In this document: positions 17,241 through 25,359 of the stretch, in pieces
Numbering within the stretch: position 1 is the stretch's first letter
How the letters are laid out: each line of letters starts with the position of its first letter
DNA from: Dryocola sp032051265
Lineage (GTDB): Bacteria; Pseudomonadota; Gammaproteobacteria; Enterobacterales; Enterobacteriaceae
Assembly (NCBI GenBank): GCA_032051265.1
Contig: DAMBYU010000001.1
Location: 682,001-746,000 of the forward strand
Reading direction: 5' to 3'
Length of the DNA stretch: 64,000 bases
Notes under the pieces: generated by a model
Databases searched by the model: none
The model's input: the letters and a program-made list of their open reading frames with translations, nothing else
What the model was told of the DNA's origin: nothing
Program-made: the position numbers and the translations under genes

Positions 17241-18956
17241 ATGGCACAAGTCATTAATACCAACAGCCTCTCGCTGATCACTCAGAACAATATCAACAAG
17301 AACCAGTCGGCAATGTCTACTGCCATTGAGCGTCTGTCTTCCGGTCTGCGTATCAACAGCGCCAAAGATGACGCGGCGGGCCAGGCGATTGCTAACCGCT
17401 TCACCTCTAACATCAAAGGCCTGACTCAGGCTGCGCGTAACGCCAACGACGGTATTTCTCTGGCGCAGACCACTGAAGGCGCGCTGTCTGAAATCAACAA
17501 CAACTTACAGCGTGTTCGTGAGCTGACCGTGCAGGCGACTACCGGTACTAACTCCGAGTCCGATCTGGACTCCATCCAGGACGAAATCAAATCCCGTCTG
17601 GATGAAATTGACCGCGTATCCGACCAGACCCAGTTTAACGGCGTGAACGTGCTGTCAAAAGATGGTTCCATGAAGATTCAGGTAGGTGCGAACGATGGCG
17701 AAACCATCACCATCGATCTGAAAGAAATCACTTCCGACACGCTGGGCCTGAAAGGCTTTAACGTGAACGGTAAAGGCGAAGTTGATAACGCCAAAGCTAC
17801 TGGGGCAGACCTACAGGCTGCTGGTTTTTCTACTACTGGCCCTGATGCTAGCGGTAACAGCACTTATACTAAAGATACTGTTACTAATTACTCTGCAGCA
17901 ACAGCAGCCAATGTGTTAGCTAAAGTTAATAGCGATGGTGGCAAAATCAATTACACCGGTACGGATACTGGTTTAGGGGTAGCCGCTTCTGGTGATTATA
18001 CTTATAATGCTGCCAGCAAGTCGTATACTTTTGATGTGAAAGGCGCGACTCCAAATAACGGTCTGGCTGATGCTGATATTGCAGCTGCTCTGAAAGGCTA
18101 TTTAGGCGCAGGGGATAACTTCGGTAGTATTTCTATTGGCGGTACAGAGCAGGAAGTAAACATCGCCAAAGACGGTACAATCACTGACACAAACGGTGAT
18201 GCCTTATATATTGATACTACGGGCAACCTGACCAAAAACTCAGGCGGTGCTCTAACTCCAGCTACTCTGGATAGCTTATTCACTGGTACTGACGCCGTAA
18301 ATGCTAATATTAGCTTCGATAGTGGTATGAGTGTTGACTTTGTTCAGGGTACTGGTGCTGATATCACTGGCGCGTCAATTTCTGCTGATGCAATGTCAAC
18401 AAAATTAGAAGGCAATGATTACACTGTAACTACAGGTACTTCATCTTATGATGTGAATGGTAGTACTGGAGCTGTTACAGTTGCTAATGCTTCATTTGGT
18501 ACTGGTACTACAGTTAATCTCGATACTGATAATGCACTGACCGCTGACACTAATAAAACCGTTACCGAGACTTACCATGCTTTCTCTAACGGTAATGTTT
18601 ATGATGATGCAGGTTCAGCAGTTTACAAAACAGCAGACGGTACAATCACTAAAGATGCAACTACTAAGTCTGAATCCACAGCCGATCCTCTGAAAGCCCT
18701 GACTGACGCAATTTCTGATATTGATAAATTCCGTTCTTCACTGGGTGCCGTGCAGAACCGTCTGGATTCCGCGGTAACTAACCTGAACAACACCACTACT
18801 AACCTGTCTGCTGCCCAGTCCCGTATTCAGGACGCCGACTATGCGACCGAAGTGTCAAATATGTCTAAAGCGCAGATCATCCAGCAGGCCGGTAACTCTG
18901 TGTTGGCAAAAGCTAACCAGGTTCCACAGCAGGTTCTGTCTCTGCTGCAGGGCTAA
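17241..18956 (+). CDS. fliC: FliC flagellin
   Basis: FliC has 571 residues (E. coli K-12 498). Conserved D0/D1 segments are at the N-terminus (1 to about 178, including the TLR5-recognised QRVRELTVQ near residue 90) and C-terminus (about 480-571, ending VPQQVLSLLQG). The middle (about 180-475) is the surface-exposed hypervariable domain, rich in Thr, Ser, Asn, Gly and Asp with few basic residues, and its DNA is visibly more AT-rich. Such a surface offers many hydroxyl acceptors for O-glycosylation by the enzyme encoded just downstream; that link is inference. Confidence 0.98.
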   Translation: MAQVINTNSLSLITQNNINKNQSAMSTAIERLSSGLRINSAKDDAAGQAIANRFTSNIKGLTQAARNANDGISLAQTTEGALSEINNNLQRVRELTVQATTGTNSESDLDSIQDEIKSRLDEIDRVSDQTQFNGVNVLSKDGSMKIQVGANDGETITIDLKEITSDTLGLKGFNVNGKGEVDNAKATGADLQAAGFSTTGPDASGNSTYTKDTVTNYSAATAANVLAKVNSDGGKINYTGTDTGLGVAASGDYTYNAASKSYTFDVKGATPNNGLADADIAAALKGYLGAGDNFGSISIGGTEQEVNIAKDGTITDTNGDALYIDTTGNLTKNSGGALTPATLDSLFTGTDAVNANISFDSGMSVDFVQGTGADITGASISADAMSTKLEGNDYTVTTGTSSYDVNGSTGAVTVANASFGTGTTVNLDTDNALTADTNKTVTETYHAFSNGNVYDDAGSAVYKTADGTITKDATTKSESTADPLKALTDAISDIDKFRSSLGAVQNRLDSAVTNLNNTTTNLSAAQSRIQDADYATEVSNMSKAQIIQQAGNSVLAKANQVPQQVLSLLQG

Positions 18957-18972
18957 TCGCCTTTTACCTGAC

Positions 18973-19000
18973 AAACCCCGCTCCGGCGGGGTTTTTTTAT
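18973..19000 (+). terminator. fliC terminator
   Basis: Arms AAACCCCGC (18973-18981) and GCGGGGTTT (18986-18994) with loop TCCG are followed by a T-run: a strong intrinsic terminator. In E. coli the Hfq-dependent sRNA FliX ends at the corresponding fliC terminator; whether it is processed here cannot be told. Confidence 0.92.
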
Positions 19001-19035
19001 TGTAATTCCTCTTATTTACTCAATGCCCCCTCCAA

Positions 19036-19105
19036 CCACTATTCTTCGTAAAAGCCCTCCAGAAACGCATATCCTGCCGGTAACTCAACTAACGCAGGGC
19101 TGTTT
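19036..19105 (+). repeat. Left copy of duplicated fliA promoter region (direct repeat A)
   Basis: By hand alignment 67 of 74 columns match 22963-23036, the region upstream of the real fliA (three substitutions, four one-base gaps). The likely sigma-28 -10 element is GCCGGTAA here (19076-19083), against GCCGATAA in copy B. Weaker similarity extends about 15 bases further left. The match stops exactly where broken fliA coding sequence begins. Confidence 0.9.
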
Positions 19106-19204
19106 GAGGTGCTGAATCTCAAGAAGACTGGCGCCATTCTGAACGATGGAATATCCCACGCGCAGATTTTGCAGCAGGCGGGTATTTTTACTGGTTCAGG
19201 CTAA
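19106..19204 (+). pseudogene. Chimeric remnant: fliA internal fragment fused to fliC 3' end
   Basis: 19106-19141 matches fliA 23646-23681 in 32 of 36 bases (EVLNLKKTGAIL against EELNLKEIGAVL). The same frame then reads SHAQILQQAG, resembling the FliC C-terminus SKAQIIQQAG, and ends at TAA 19202-19204. DNA similarity to the end of fliC continues patchily to about 19233. Relative to the real fliA, a deletion of 609 bases (23037-23645) joins promoter copy A directly to this fragment. There is no start codon for the frame, so it is a scar and not a gene. Confidence 0.8.
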
Positions 19205-19267
19205 CCGGAAGGCACCGACTCTGCTGGGTTAACATCGTAATAGCCATTTGCTTAAATGGTGCAATAA

Positions 19268-19294
19268 GCAACGGGTGTTTCACCCGTTGCTTTT
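19268..19294 (+). terminator. Intrinsic terminator upstream of the glycosyltransferase gene
   Basis: Arms GCAACGGGTG (19268-19277) and CACCCGTTGC (19281-19290), loop TTT, followed by TTTTCTTT. It would stop transcripts entering from fliC or the scar, so the downstream gene probably uses its own promoter; a TATACT -10-like hexamer is at 19308-19313 with only a poor -35. Confidence 0.75.
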
Positions 19295-19387
19295 CTTTGC
19301 TTTATTTTATACTTGGTGCCTTCCTGAAGGCCTCGCAGAGTAAATCCCTGTTACGCCGTTGCCATGACCCAAAATGAAGCGATCACC

Positions 19388-22300
19388 ATGAAGAAAAAGT
19401 CACGCGCGACCCCTCCCGCTATCAATAATAAAAACCCAATTAATAAAGTAAATTATAAGGTTAAGCGTGCGGCAGAGTTACTTTCAACGCAACCTGAGCA
19501 TGCCCTGCAGTTGGCTATGGACGTTTTAGCAACGGATGCGGAAAACGCCTATATGTGGGTCGTTGCTATGAAAGCGCATCAAAGGCTTGGGCAGTTTTCT
19601 AATGCGGAAGAATGTATTAATAAAGCGCTGGAAATATATCCGGGTTATATTGACGCTATATATGCCAAATCTGATTTGTTGTATGAAAGTGAAAGGTTTA
19701 TTGAGGCCGAAGTGTATCTGCTGCATACCATCAGTCGGTTAAGTAAAAAAGAGAGCAGGCCATTGCGAACGCTCCTGGCAACGATACTGCAGAAATTAAA
19801 AAGATACGAGCAGGCAGAAAAATTATACTTTGAAATTGCCAAAGAAGAACCAGATAACTGTTTATACTGGAATAATCTGGGGTTGGTTAACCAGGATCTC
19901 AGTCGCTTTGAGGAAATGGAATCCGCCTTTCAAAAAGCCTGTCAATTGTCAAAGCACGATCCGACGCCATTTTTTAACTATATAGTGGGTTCTCACTATC
20001 ATCCCGGAAAAAATGCTGAGCAGATTCTGGAGTTATGTAAAAAATGGCAGGCTAAATTTAAACCGGGAAATGTTTCTCGCGCGGTGGCAAAAAATAAATC
20101 CGCCAACAAGCGATTACGAATTGGTATTATTTCAGATGGTTTTCGAGCTCATCCGGTTGGAAAAATGATCACCGAGGGGCTTAGCTATATTCCGCAGTCG
20201 CATATGGAATTTTACGCTTACAGTACAAACTATAAAGAAGATGGCTTAACCGCCCGTATAAAAAATATCTGTGCCAGCTGGCGAGTTGTTGAGGGTATCT
20301 TGCCTGCAGAACTGGATAAGATAATTCGTGGTGATGAGATAGATATACTCTTTGATCTGTGCGGTTACAACATGAATAGCCGTATGCGGAACTTTCAATT
20401 AGCGCCTGCGCCTGTACAGATTAAATGGGTCGGAGGATTAATTAGCAGTACTGGCCTCGATACAATGGATTATCTGCTCAGTGATAATATAGAAACCCCA
20501 CCGGGAATAGATGATAAGTATACTGAGAAACTTATTCGCTTACCTGATGATTATATCTGTTATGATCCGCCGTCGTATCTTCCTGAGGTTAACTCTGCAC
20601 CGGTACACAGTAATGGCTATATTACATTTGGCTGCTTTAATAACGCCTCTAAAATAAATGATGTGCTTCTGGCGCAGTGGGCGAGTGTTTTAAAAGAAGT
20701 GCCTGAATCAAGGTTGTTTTTAAAAAGCTTTAATTTTGAAAATGATGCACTAAAAGAGTATATTTTTACCACGCTCGGTAATAATGGCATTGCTCGCGAA
20801 CGTCTTCGAATTGAAGGTTCATCGCCTCATCGCGAACTATTAGCCTGTTATAATCATGTGGATATCGCCCTCGATCCCTGGCCCTATTCCGGTGGTTTAA
20901 CGACCTGCGAAGCCATGGCGATGGGCGTGCCTGTCGTAACATTGCCAGGGCCGACCTTTGCGGGACGCCATTCAGCGTCGCATTTAGTGAATGCCGGTAT
21001 GGAAGAATTGGTTGCCGATAGCTGGGAACAATATATCAGTATCGCCGTGGGCTTGACGAAAGATCTCGACAGTTTAACCATTATTCGCAAGTACTTACGC
21101 GAAATTTTATTATCTTCTCCCGTATGCGATGGCGAGCGCTTTGCGAAAAACTTTTCCAATGCCATGCGCGCCGTCTGGCAGCGCCATTGCGAAGGAAAGC
21201 CGCCTGCGGCTCTCACCTTAACGAAAGAGTCTTTGCCTTATTTTCATGATGATGACGAGCCCGTTGTATTACAACACCCAATGAATATCGATGCCGAGGT
21301 GAAAAAACCTGACTCTGATTTTCATTTCCAGGTGGCCGGCAAGGTGATGATGATGGATTACGGCGGTAGATTTGCACATGGACCCGCTCTCATTAACCTG
21401 ACGGCGACCAAAGGCGTTCACGCTATTATTATGGATACGCTGGGTAGCGTTGCGGAAGAATTCCTGCCGTTAAATAAGGAAAGTCTCCACCATATTAAGC
21501 TGCACGCCCTGGGTGATGGCACCCCTACGCCAATTTATATGTGCCTGGATAATAATTACAGTAGCGATCTTAAACCGGTGATGGCTGCATCCGGTGCCCG
21601 GGAAACCCTTTCAGATAAAACGGTGGTTACTGAATTCCTGACTCAAACGGCCAGGCTGGATGAAATTCAGGGCCTTGATTATCTTGACTGGTTTATTCTG
21701 GATAATAAATTCAACCTCGGCAAAACCTTTGCATACGGCGCGCGGATTTTATCGAATTGCTTACTGATAGATATTCGCTTCTCGTTTGAGAAAACGCACG
21801 AGGGGCAAATGCTATGTAATGAGGTTAGTGAGCTATTGAAAGGATATGGTTTTGCTTTTCATTCGCTTAAAGCTGTTGAACATGGGCGGCCGGTTATCCT
21901 TCAGGAAGAGAAAACGCTTCCTTCTTCAAGGACCGTTGCGGTTGATGCTATCTATATACCCGATGCCAAACGTTTAACCTGTTTATCAAATGCACAAAGA
22001 GAAAAACTAGCATTTATCTTGCATGCTGGTTACGGGATGCAGGATATAACGTATCTGGTGTTGAAAGAAAATAATGAAGAGAGAGCAAGTAAGTATCTTG
22101 ATGATCTTACCTGCAAGGCGCAGGGGACTTCTGCCGCTGCTATGAATGCTGCTGTTATTCCTGAGATGCCGAGAATGTCGGAAGGTGAAACGGAGCTTTT
22201 CGAAAAATACTTACACCAGGCTACATTATATTTTGAATATGGGAGTGGGGGATCGACTAAACTTGCGGTTAAAAATAAGGTTGAAGTTTTCGGTGTAGAA

Positions 22301-22729
22301 AGTGATAAGCAATGGGTCGATACGCTTATTGAAGAATGTGGTCCGTTGTGTAAAGTGGACTATGTTGATATCGGCCCGACAAAAGAGTGGGGTTACCCTG
22401 TTGATCAAACCCACAAAGAAAAATTCCCCCTTTATAGCGAAGCTATCCTGCGTCACGAAAATGCTTTCGATTTTGTTCTTGTGGACGGGCGTTTTCGGGT
22501 TGCCTGTACCTTGAATGTAATAAAGCACACTTTAGCGTGCAAAAAAGGGAAGGCTGATACGATAATATTTATCCATGATTTCTGGAATCGTTCTGATTAT
22601 TATACCGTTTTAGCCTTTCTGGATACGGTGGAACGGAAGGAAACTGCAGGTGTATTTAAGTTAAAAAACAACATAGATATGCTTTATCTCAACCAGCTTC
22701 TGGAAAAGTACAAATATATTCCAGCGTAG
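19388..22729 (+). CDS. TPR / OGT-SPINDLY-type glycosyltransferase fused to FkbM-like and class I methyltransferase domains; putative flagellin-modifying enzyme
   Basis: This large cytoplasmic protein has 1113 residues from 19388, or 1121 if the upstream ATG at 19364 is used; neither has a strong ribosome site. Numbered on the longer form: helical TPR-like repeats at about 32-235; a GT41 domain at about 250-610 with IGIISDGFRAHPVGKM (His263 aligns with the OGT catalytic-region His), FGCFNNASKIND (Lys430) and DPWPYSGGLTTCEAMAMGVP; an FkbM-like segment at about 655-845 (LDEIQGLDYLDWFILDN, THEGQMLCNEV) lacking a recognisable SAM-binding glycine motif; and a class I methyltransferase domain at about 935-1121 with YFEYGSGGST, FVLVDGRF and IFIHDF. 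GT41 enzymes O-glycosylate Ser/Thr. The position between fliC and fliA is the slot of Salmonella fliB and of flagellin-modification genes in other enterobacteria. Codon use is more AT-rich than in the neighbours, suggesting transfer. The donor sugar and target are unproven. Confidence 0.85.
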   Translation: MKKKSRATPPAINNKNPINKVNYKVKRAAELLSTQPEHALQLAMDVLATDAENAYMWVVAMKAHQRLGQFSNAEECINKALEIYPGYIDAIYAKSDLLYESERFIEAEVYLLHTISRLSKKESRPLRTLLATILQKLKRYEQAEKLYFEIAKEEPDNCLYWNNLGLVNQDLSRFEEMESAFQKACQLSKHDPTPFFNYIVGSHYHPGKNAEQILELCKKWQAKFKPGNVSRAVAKNKSANKRLRIGIISDGFRAHPVGKMITEGLSYIPQSHMEFYAYSTNYKEDGLTARIKNICASWRVVEGILPAELDKIIRGDEIDILFDLCGYNMNSRMRNFQLAPAPVQIKWVGGLISSTGLDTMDYLLSDNIETPPGIDDKYTEKLIRLPDDYICYDPPSYLPEVNSAPVHSNGYITFGCFNNASKINDVLLAQWASVLKEVPESRLFLKSFNFENDALKEYIFTTLGNNGIARERLRIEGSSPHRELLACYNHVDIALDPWPYSGGLTTCEAMAMGVPVVTLPGPTFAGRHSASHLVNAGMEELVADSWEQYISIAVGLTKDLDSLTIIRKYLREILLSSPVCDGERFAKNFSNAMRAVWQRHCEGKPPAALTLTKESLPYFHDDDEPVVLQHPMNIDAEVKKPDSDFHFQVAGKVMMMDYGGRFAHGPALINLTATKGVHAIIMDTLGSVAEEFLPLNKESLHHIKLHALGDGTPTPIYMCLDNNYSSDLKPVMAASGARETLSDKTVVTEFLTQTARLDEIQGLDYLDWFILDNKFNLGKTFAYGARILSNCLLIDIRFSFEKTHEGQMLCNEVSELLKGYGFAFHSLKAVEHGRPVILQEEKTLPSSRTVAVDAIYIPDAKRLTCLSNAQREKLAFILHAGYGMQDITYLVLKENNEERASKYLDDLTCKAQGTSAAAMNAAVIPEMPRMSEGETELFEKYLHQATLYFEYGSGGSTKLAVKNKVEVFGVESDKQWVDTLIEECGPLCKVDYVDIGPTKEWGYPVDQTHKEKFPLYSEAILRHENAFDFVLVDGRFRVACTLNVIKHTLACKKGKADTIIFIHDFWNRSDYYTVLAFLDTVERKETAGVFKLKNNIDMLYLNQLLEKYKYIPA

Positions 22730-22787
22730 CCCGCTTAACGGATTTTTGTTGCGGCTCTCCATAGGCCGAAAGCGTAAAGAGAGTGGG

Positions 22788-22868
22788 TCAGCGCTGTTCT
22801 GTCCATGCGTTGACCATACTTCTAATCTCAGACGTTAGCGCTGCAACATTTCGTATGGTACGGGACAT
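22788..22868 (-). CDS. Possible small protein of 26 residues (47 from an upstream ATG)
   Basis: On the minus strand a strong ribosome site (GAGGAGG, 22880-22874) stands 5 bases before an ATG at 22868, opening 26 codons that end at 22788 (MSRTIRNVAALTSEIRSMVN and six more). The frame continues upstream to another ATG at 22931, giving 47 residues. The tail IRSMVNAWTEQR vaguely resembles the C-terminal part of IS630-type transposases, so this may be an insertion-sequence remnant. It may also be spurious. Confidence 0.35.
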   Translation of the reverse strand: MSRTIRNVAALTSEIRSMVNAWTEQR

Positions 22869-22962
22869 CCACTCCTCCTCTTTTTTCAGGTCTGAGAAGT
22901 GTTCATTTTGGCTGTTTTTGGCCGTCCGCATTGCGTAACCCCTAAATAACCCCCCCTTTCAC

Positions 22963-23036
22963 CCACTATTCTTGCGATTAAAAGCCCTCCAGAAACGGAT
23001 AATCATGCCGATAACTCAACTAACGCAGGGCTGTTT
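22963..23036 (+). promoter_or_regulatory. fliA promoter region (direct repeat B)
   Basis: This is the region just upstream of the fliA GTG. GCCGATAA at 23007-23014 is a perfect sigma-28 -10; the element 11 bases upstream (TCCAGAAA) is a poor -35. In E. coli, fliA has both an FlhDC-activated class II promoter and a sigma-28 promoter. The segment is repeated at 19036-19105. The rest of the gap from 22730 holds only the small minus-strand frame listed separately. Confidence 0.7.
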
Positions 23037-23039
23037 ATC

Positions 23040-23759
23040 GTGGAATCACTGTATACCGCTGATGGTGTGATGGATAAACACTCGCTGTGGCAGCGTTATG
23101 TCCCGCTGGTGCGCCACGAAGCATTGCGCCTGCAGGTGCGATTGCCGGCGAGTGTGGAACTTGACGATCTGCTACAGGCGGGTGGCATCGGTTTGTTAAA
23201 TGCAGTGGAACGTTACGATGCCCTGCAAGGAACGGCATTTACTACCTACGCGGTGCAGCGCATTCGTGGGGCGATGCTTGATGAGTTGCGCAGCCGTGAC
23301 TGGGTGCCGCGCAGCGTCAGGCGTAACGCACGCGGTGTCGCGCAAGCGATTGGTCAACTGGAGCAAGAGCTGGGACGCAACGCCACCGAAACTGAGGTGG
23401 CCGCGAAGCTGGGTATCCCACTCGACGAATATCGCCAGATGTTGCTCGATACAAACAACAGCCAGCTTTTCTCTTATGACGAGTGGCGTGAAGAGCATGG
23501 CGACAGTATCGAACTGGTCACCGAGGAGCATCAGCAGGCGAATCCTCTGCAGCACTTGCTGGAGAGTAATTTACGTAGCCGTGTGATGGACGCGATTGAA
23601 GCGTTACCGGAACGCGAACAGCTGGTGTTAACGCTTTACTACCAGGAGGAGCTGAATCTCAAGGAGATTGGCGCCGTTCTGGAAGTGGGGGAGTCTCGGG
23701 TGAGTCAGTTGCACAGCCAGGCCATTAAACGCTTACGCACCAAATTAGGTAAGTTGTAG
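23040..23759 (+). CDS. fliA: FliA, flagellar sigma factor (sigma-28)
   Basis: FliA has 239 residues, the E. coli length, starting with GTG as in E. coli. Region 2 (about 15-90, VELDDLLQAGGIGLLNAVERY and TTYAVQRIRGAMLDE) melts the -10; region 3 follows. Region 4 (about 180-239) has the helix-turn-helix LNLKEIGAVLEVGESRVSQL that reads the -35. It directs transcription of class III flagellar and chemotaxis genes and is held by the anti-sigma factor FlgM until hook completion. fliZ follows 37 bases later. Confidence 0.98.
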   Translation: MESLYTADGVMDKHSLWQRYVPLVRHEALRLQVRLPASVELDDLLQAGGIGLLNAVERYDALQGTAFTTYAVQRIRGAMLDELRSRDWVPRSVRRNARGVAQAIGQLEQELGRNATETEVAAKLGIPLDEYRQMLLDTNNSQLFSYDEWREEHGDSIELVTEEHQQANPLQHLLESNLRSRVMDAIEALPEREQLVLTLYYQEELNLKEIGAVLEVGESRVSQLHSQAIKRLRTKLGKL

Positions 23760-23796
23760 GGAGTGCCGCACGATTATCTCACCACTGGAAATTATC

Positions 23797-24348
23797 ATGA
23801 CGGTGCAGCAACCAAAAAGACGGCCACTAAGCCGCTATCTTAAAGATTTTAAGCACACACAGACTCACTGCGCGCATTGCGGCAAGCAATTGGATCGCAT
23901 TACGCTTACCTGCCGTGGTGAAATCGTCAATAAAACGACCATTGCGCAGCTTGATACGCTCATTGATGATGCCGCCTGGCAGGTAGAAAAACAGGCGTGG
24001 ACGGCGCTGTGTCGTTTTTGCGGCGACCTGCATTGCAAAGAGCAGGGCAACTATTTCGATATCATCGGGTTTAAGCAGTATCTGTTCGAGCAAACCGAGA
24101 TGAGCCACGGCACTATTCGTGAGTACGTTGTTCGCCTGCGCCGCCTGGGTAATCATCTTTCAGAGCAGGATATTTCTGCGCCTTCTTTATTGCAGAGTCT
24201 GCATGACGACACGCTGGATGCCTGGCTTCCGCCAACCAGCACCAATAACTACCGTATTGCGCTGCGCAAATACTGGCAGTTTCAGGTACAGCTCACAGAT
24301 ACGTCCTCCGCCTGGCGGGAACGTCATATCACTTCTGATATATATTAA
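23797..24348 (+). CDS. fliZ: FliZ, flagellar regulator
   Basis: FliZ has 183 residues. The N-terminal part is basic (QPKRRPLSRYLKDFKHTQTH) with paired cysteines (CAHCGKQ; CRFCGDLHC). The rest resembles the core-binding domain of tyrosine recombinases but lacks their catalytic domain. In E. coli FliZ binds sigma-S-type promoters and blocks them, favouring motility over the curli/stationary programme; in Salmonella it also affects HilD and FlhDC. It is co-transcribed with fliA. Confidence 0.96.
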   Translation: MTVQQPKRRPLSRYLKDFKHTQTHCAHCGKQLDRITLTCRGEIVNKTTIAQLDTLIDDAAWQVEKQAWTALCRFCGDLHCKEQGNYFDIIGFKQYLFEQTEMSHGTIREYVVRLRRLGNHLSEQDISAPSLLQSLHDDTLDAWLPPTSTNNYRIALRKYWQFQVQLTDTSSAWRERHITSDIY

Positions 24349-24433
24349 TATGGAATAAGTTGTAGCGGACTGGTTTTGACGGTAAAGACCAGCTCGCTAC
24401 ACTACAACAAAATTATTGATAGCTGGGGTAACT

Positions 24434-25234
24434 ATGAAATTAGCAATGGTGGGACGTCAGGCGCTGATGGGTGTACTGGCAGTGGCACTGGTGGCGGGTA
24501 GCAGCGTGAAAACGTTTGCGGCAGAAAATTTGCTCAATAAGGTCAAAGAGCGCGGTACGCTGCTGGTGGGCCTCGAAGGGACTTATCCTCCGTTCAGCTT
24601 CCAGGGTGACGACGGTAAGCTAACCGGTTTTGAAGTGGAGTTTGCCGAGCAGCTCGCTCAGCATCTTGGCGTGAAAGCGGCGCTGAAGCCGACTAAGTGG
24701 GACGGCATGCTGGCTTCGCTGGACTCCAAACGTATTGACGTGGTGATTAACCAGGTCACCATCTCCGACGAACGTAAGAAAAAATATGATTTCTCCACGC
24801 CATATACCGTTTCCGGTATTCAGGCGCTGGTGAAAAAAGGCAACGAAGGCAGCATTAAATCTGCGGCCGACCTGAAGGATAAAAAGGTTGGCGTGGGTCT
24901 GGGCACCAACTACGAACAGTGGCTGCGTGAAAACGTGCAGGGCGTAGACATCCGCACTTACGATGATGACCCAACGAAATATCAGGATCTGCGCGTTGGC
25001 CGTATCGATGCCATTCTGGTTGACCGTCTCGCCGCACTCGATCTGGTGAAGAAAACAAAAGATACTCTGGCCGTAGCGGGCGACGCGTTCTCTCGTCAGG
25101 AAGCGGGCGTGGCGATTCGTAAAGGCAATGAAGATTTGGTTGAGGCGGTAAACAAAGCCATTGCTGACATGCAAAAAGATGGCTCGCTGGCCAAACTGTC
25201 TGAAAAATGGTTTGGTGCTGACGTTACCAAATAA
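24434..25234 (+). CDS. tcyJ: TcyJ (FliY), periplasmic cystine-binding protein
   Basis: The start at 24434 (MKLAMVGRQALMG) matches E. coli and gives 266 residues; the ATG at 24416 adds six unconserved ones. A Sec signal peptide (about 1-29, cleaved after FAA) precedes a type 3 solute-binding domain with LLVGLEGTYPPFSF and GFEVEFAEQLAQHLGV. It captures cystine for TcyL/TcyN. It sits between fliZ and dcyD as in E. coli, and a terminator follows it. Confidence 0.97.
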   Translation: MKLAMVGRQALMGVLAVALVAGSSVKTFAAENLLNKVKERGTLLVGLEGTYPPFSFQGDDGKLTGFEVEFAEQLAQHLGVKAALKPTKWDGMLASLDSKRIDVVINQVTISDERKKKYDFSTPYTVSGIQALVKKGNEGSIKSAADLKDKKVGVGLGTNYEQWLRENVQGVDIRTYDDDPTKYQDLRVGRIDAILVDRLAALDLVKKTKDTLAVAGDAFSRQEAGVAIRKGNEDLVEAVNKAIADMQKDGSLAKLSEKWFGADVTK

Positions 25235-25250
25235 TCCCGATTAACATCTG

Positions 25251-25278
25251 AAAGGTGCTGATAACAGCACCTTTTTTA
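25251..25278 (+). terminator. tcyJ terminator
   Basis: Arms AAAGGTGCTG (25251-25260) and CAGCACCTTT (25265-25274), loop ATAA, with a following T-run. Confidence 0.92.
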
Positions 25279-25359
25279 TTTGTATTTGCGGGCAATTGCC
25301 CACGCTGGTACATAATGAAGGGATGGGGGATTTTCGTTCCGCCTTCAATGGAGTAGCTC

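Noticed and set aside
19106..19204. Considered as a short functional gene
   Set aside because: It lacks a start codon and is composed of matched pieces of fliA and fliC; it is better explained as a scar.
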